A stretch of DNA of 6,913 nt, from NCBI GenBank assembly GCA_903922535.1, contig CAIXUF010000234.1, forward strand, positions 1-6,913, read 5' to 3'. Made by a program: the position numbers and the translations under genes. Of this stretch, positions 5,297 through 6,913 are shown one piece after another. The DNA is from Candidatus Hydrogenedentota bacterium. GTDB lineage: Bacteria > Hydrogenedentota > Hydrogenedentia > Hydrogenedentiales > CAITNO01. Each line of letters opens with the position of its first letter. Positions within the stretch are counted from its first letter, which is position 1. Under the pieces are notes generated by a model. It was given only the letters and a program-made list of their open reading frames with translations, was not told where the DNA came from and did not search any database.

Positions 5297-6913
5297 TGGC
5301 GCAACTGCACTTCCCCCCCGGCCACCGGCCCAGTCCGCCGCCGCATGTGCCGGACGACCCGAACCAGTTGGACGTTGAAGCCGAGGTGGAAGTCGAGGGG
5401 GTCGTCGCGCGCATCGTTTACGAAAACCCCGAAAACGGCTATGTGGTTGCGCGGATGACCGTGAAGGGGCATCCCGACCTGGTGACCTTTGTGGGGAGCC
5501 TGCTGGCGGTGTCGCCGGGCGAGACGGTGCGTGTCACGGGGCGCTGGGTGGAGGATCGGCGTTTTGGCCCGCAAATCCGCGTCAGCCTGTGCGAGACGAT
5601 TCTGCCGAGCACGGTGGAGACCATCGAGGCCTATCTGGGCGCCGGGCTGATCCCCGGCATCGGCCGCGAGTACGCCAAGCGGCTGGTGCAGGCCTTTGGC
5701 GGGGAGACGCTGGTCGTCATCGACCGCCAGCCGGAACGGCTGCGCGCCGTGCCGGGCATCGGCCCAAAGCGGGCAAGGCAAATTCAGGATGCCTGGAACG
5801 AGCGCCGGGCGGTGCATTCGGTCATGCTCTTTTTGCAGGGCTGCGGTGTCACGCCGGGCCAGGCGGTCAAGATATTCAAGGAGTACGGCGGCCGCGCCGC
5901 GTCCGTCGTGCGCGACAATCCCTACCGGCTTGCCGAGGACATCACCGGCATTGGCTTCCAGTCGGCGGACCGCATTGCGCGCCAGATTGGCATTGCGGCG
6001 GACGCGCCCGCCCGCGTCGAGGCGGGGCTGCTGCACACGCTCAACGCCGCGGGCGGCGAGGGGCACATGTTTCTCGAACGCGCCAAACTGGCGGAGGAGG
6101 CGGCGCGCCTGCTCAACGTCGCTCCCGCCCTGCTGGACGACGGCATCACCCGGCTGGTCGCGACGGAACGCATGATTGTCGAGGGCGACGCCTGTTTTGT
6201 GTCGCTCATGCACGCCGCGGAGCGCGGCTGCGCCGACGGGTTCAAGCGGCTCCTGCGCACACCCTGCGAGCCCGTGCCGATCCAGGTGGAGAAGGCGCTG
6301 CAGTGGGTGGAGAAGCTCAAGGGCATCGAACTGTCGCCGGGCCAGCGCGAGGCCATCCGGAAGGGCGTCGAGACCAAGGTGCTCGTCATCACCGGCGGCC
6401 CCGGCACGGGCAAGACGACCGTGCTCAACAGCCTGCTCGCCATTTTGGAAAAGAAGGGGTTGTCCTTCGTGCTCGCCGCGCCCACGGGCCGCGCGGCCAA
6501 GCGCATGGAGGCGGCCACGGGCCGCGACGCCCGCACGCTCCACCGCATGCTGGAGTACAGCCCCAAGACGGGCACGTTCCAGCGCGACGGGAACAATCCG
6601 CTCGACACCGACATGGTGGTGGTCGACGAGGCGTCGATGATTGACGCGCAGCTCATGAACAGCCTGCTCGCCGCCATCCCCTCCTTCGCGCGGCTGCTGC
6701 TCGTGGGCGACGTGGACCAGCTTCCCTCCGTGGGGCCGGGAAACGTGCTCTTCGACGTGATCGCCTGCGGACTCGTGCCCGTGGTCCGGCTCGACACCGT
6801 GTTCCGCCAGGCCGACGGCAGCGGCATCATCGAAAACGCGCACCGCATCAACCGCGGTGAAATGCCCCAGTTCAACGACACCGACTTCGTGCTCATCGCG
6901 CGCGACGATCCCG
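5296..6913 (+). CDS. recD2: RecD2-type SF1B DNA helicase, 3'-truncated by window end
   Basis: This frame has no stop before the window ends, giving 539 residues of a family usually near 720-750. The start ATG overlaps the SDR stop (TGATG). After a proline-rich lead of about 30 residues comes the RecD2 N-terminal OB-like region beginning VEGVVARIVYENPENGYVV. Two helix-hairpin-helix elements follow (LIPGIG, about 118-123; VPGIGPKRA, about 152-160). The motor domain shows a Q-motif-like LSPGQREAI (346-354), Walker A GGPGTGKTT (367-375), motif Ia APTGRAAKR (395-403), Walker B VVVDEASMID (441-450), VGDVDQLPSVGPG (motif III region, 470-482) and LDTVFRQ (499-505). Motifs V and VI lie beyond the window. 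RecD2 proteins are 5'-3' DNA helicases acting in repair and mutation avoidance independently of RecBC. No anomaly is visible in the motifs present. Confidence 0.96.
   Translation, partial: MAQLHFPPGHRPSPPPHVPDDPNQLDVEAEVEVEGVVARIVYENPENGYVVARMTVKGHPDLVTFVGSLLAVSPGETVRVTGRWVEDRRFGPQIRVSLCETILPSTVETIEAYLGAGLIPGIGREYAKRLVQAFGGETLVVIDRQPERLRAVPGIGPKRARQIQDAWNERRAVHSVMLFLQGCGVTPGQAVKIFKEYGGRAASVVRDNPYRLAEDITGIGFQSADRIARQIGIAADAPARVEAGLLHTLNAAGGEGHMFLERAKLAEEAARLLNVAPALLDDGITRLVATERMIVEGDACFVSLMHAAERGCADGFKRLLRTPCEPVPIQVEKALQWVEKLKGIELSPGQREAIRKGVETKVLVITGGPGTGKTTVLNSLLAILEKKGLSFVLAAPTGRAAKRMEAATGRDARTLHRMLEYSPKTGTFQRDGNNPLDTDMVVVDEASMIDAQLMNSLLAAIPSFARLLLVGDVDQLPSVGPGNVLFDVIACGLVPVVRLDTVFRQADGSGIIENAHRINRGEMPQFNDTDFVLIARDDP

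Noticed and set aside
5589..6644. 351-residue plus-strand open frame inside recD2
   Set aside because: It is an Arg/Gly/His-rich out-of-frame shadow of recD2, whose motifs are in the frame starting at 5296.
5035..6843. 602-residue minus-strand open frame opposite the SDR and recD2 genes
   Set aside because: Its translation is rich in His/Arg/Ala with no recognisable domain, and it runs exactly antisense to a helicase with all expected motifs. It is a high-GC shadow frame.

Overview
The window is GC-rich DNA with dense coding, almost certainly bacterial. One secreted or surface protein has an acidic Glu/Gly linker (EGEGENEGE), an EF-hand-like DxDxDG loop, an immunoglobulin-like domain and a C-terminal membrane segment ending in an Arg cluster. 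That architecture recalls envelope proteins of uncultured phyla such as Candidatus Hydrogenedentota and relatives in or near the PVC group. The assignment is an impression from protein style, not a phylogenetic result. No rRNA, tRNA, CRISPR array, insertion sequence or phage gene was seen.

Layout. (1) Positions 1-590 (+): the 3' part of a multi-pass membrane protein, probably cut by the window edge, followed by a GC-rich hairpin. (2) 674-2614 (+): a large exported protein whose N-terminal part resembles zinc-dependent phospholipase C, followed by an acidic linker, an unrecognised helical region, an EF-hand-like loop, a Cys-Pro ladder, an Ig-like domain and a membrane anchor. (3) 2663-4258 (-): a convergent gene for a long coiled-coil protein. 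It contains four 34-residue tandem repeats and ends in a type II secretion/pilus ATPase N-terminal domain (MshEN/GspE-N type) without the ATPase. (4) 4259-4576: a comparatively AT-rich divergent intergenic region. It holds a candidate promoter for the minus-strand gene, two inverted repeats and two strong Shine-Dalgarno sequences. (5) 4577-5296 (+): a short-chain dehydrogenase/reductase. (6) 5296 to the window end (+): recD2, an SF1 DNA helicase gene that overlaps the SDR stop codon by one base and runs off the window.

How the genes relate. The SDR and recD2 are very probably co-transcribed and translationally coupled, although their known roles (NADPH-dependent carbonyl reduction; 5'-3' DNA unwinding in repair) do not obviously connect. 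The coiled-coil protein is a plausible cyclic-di-GMP-sensing or scaffold protein for an envelope machine, by inference from its C-terminal domain only. The membrane protein and the phospholipase-like protein lie in the same direction but are separated by hairpins, so an operon is uncertain.

I do not see a clearly new multi-gene system. The most unusual objects are the coiled-coil/MshEN protein with its internal DNA repeats and the mosaic phospholipase-like/Ig protein.
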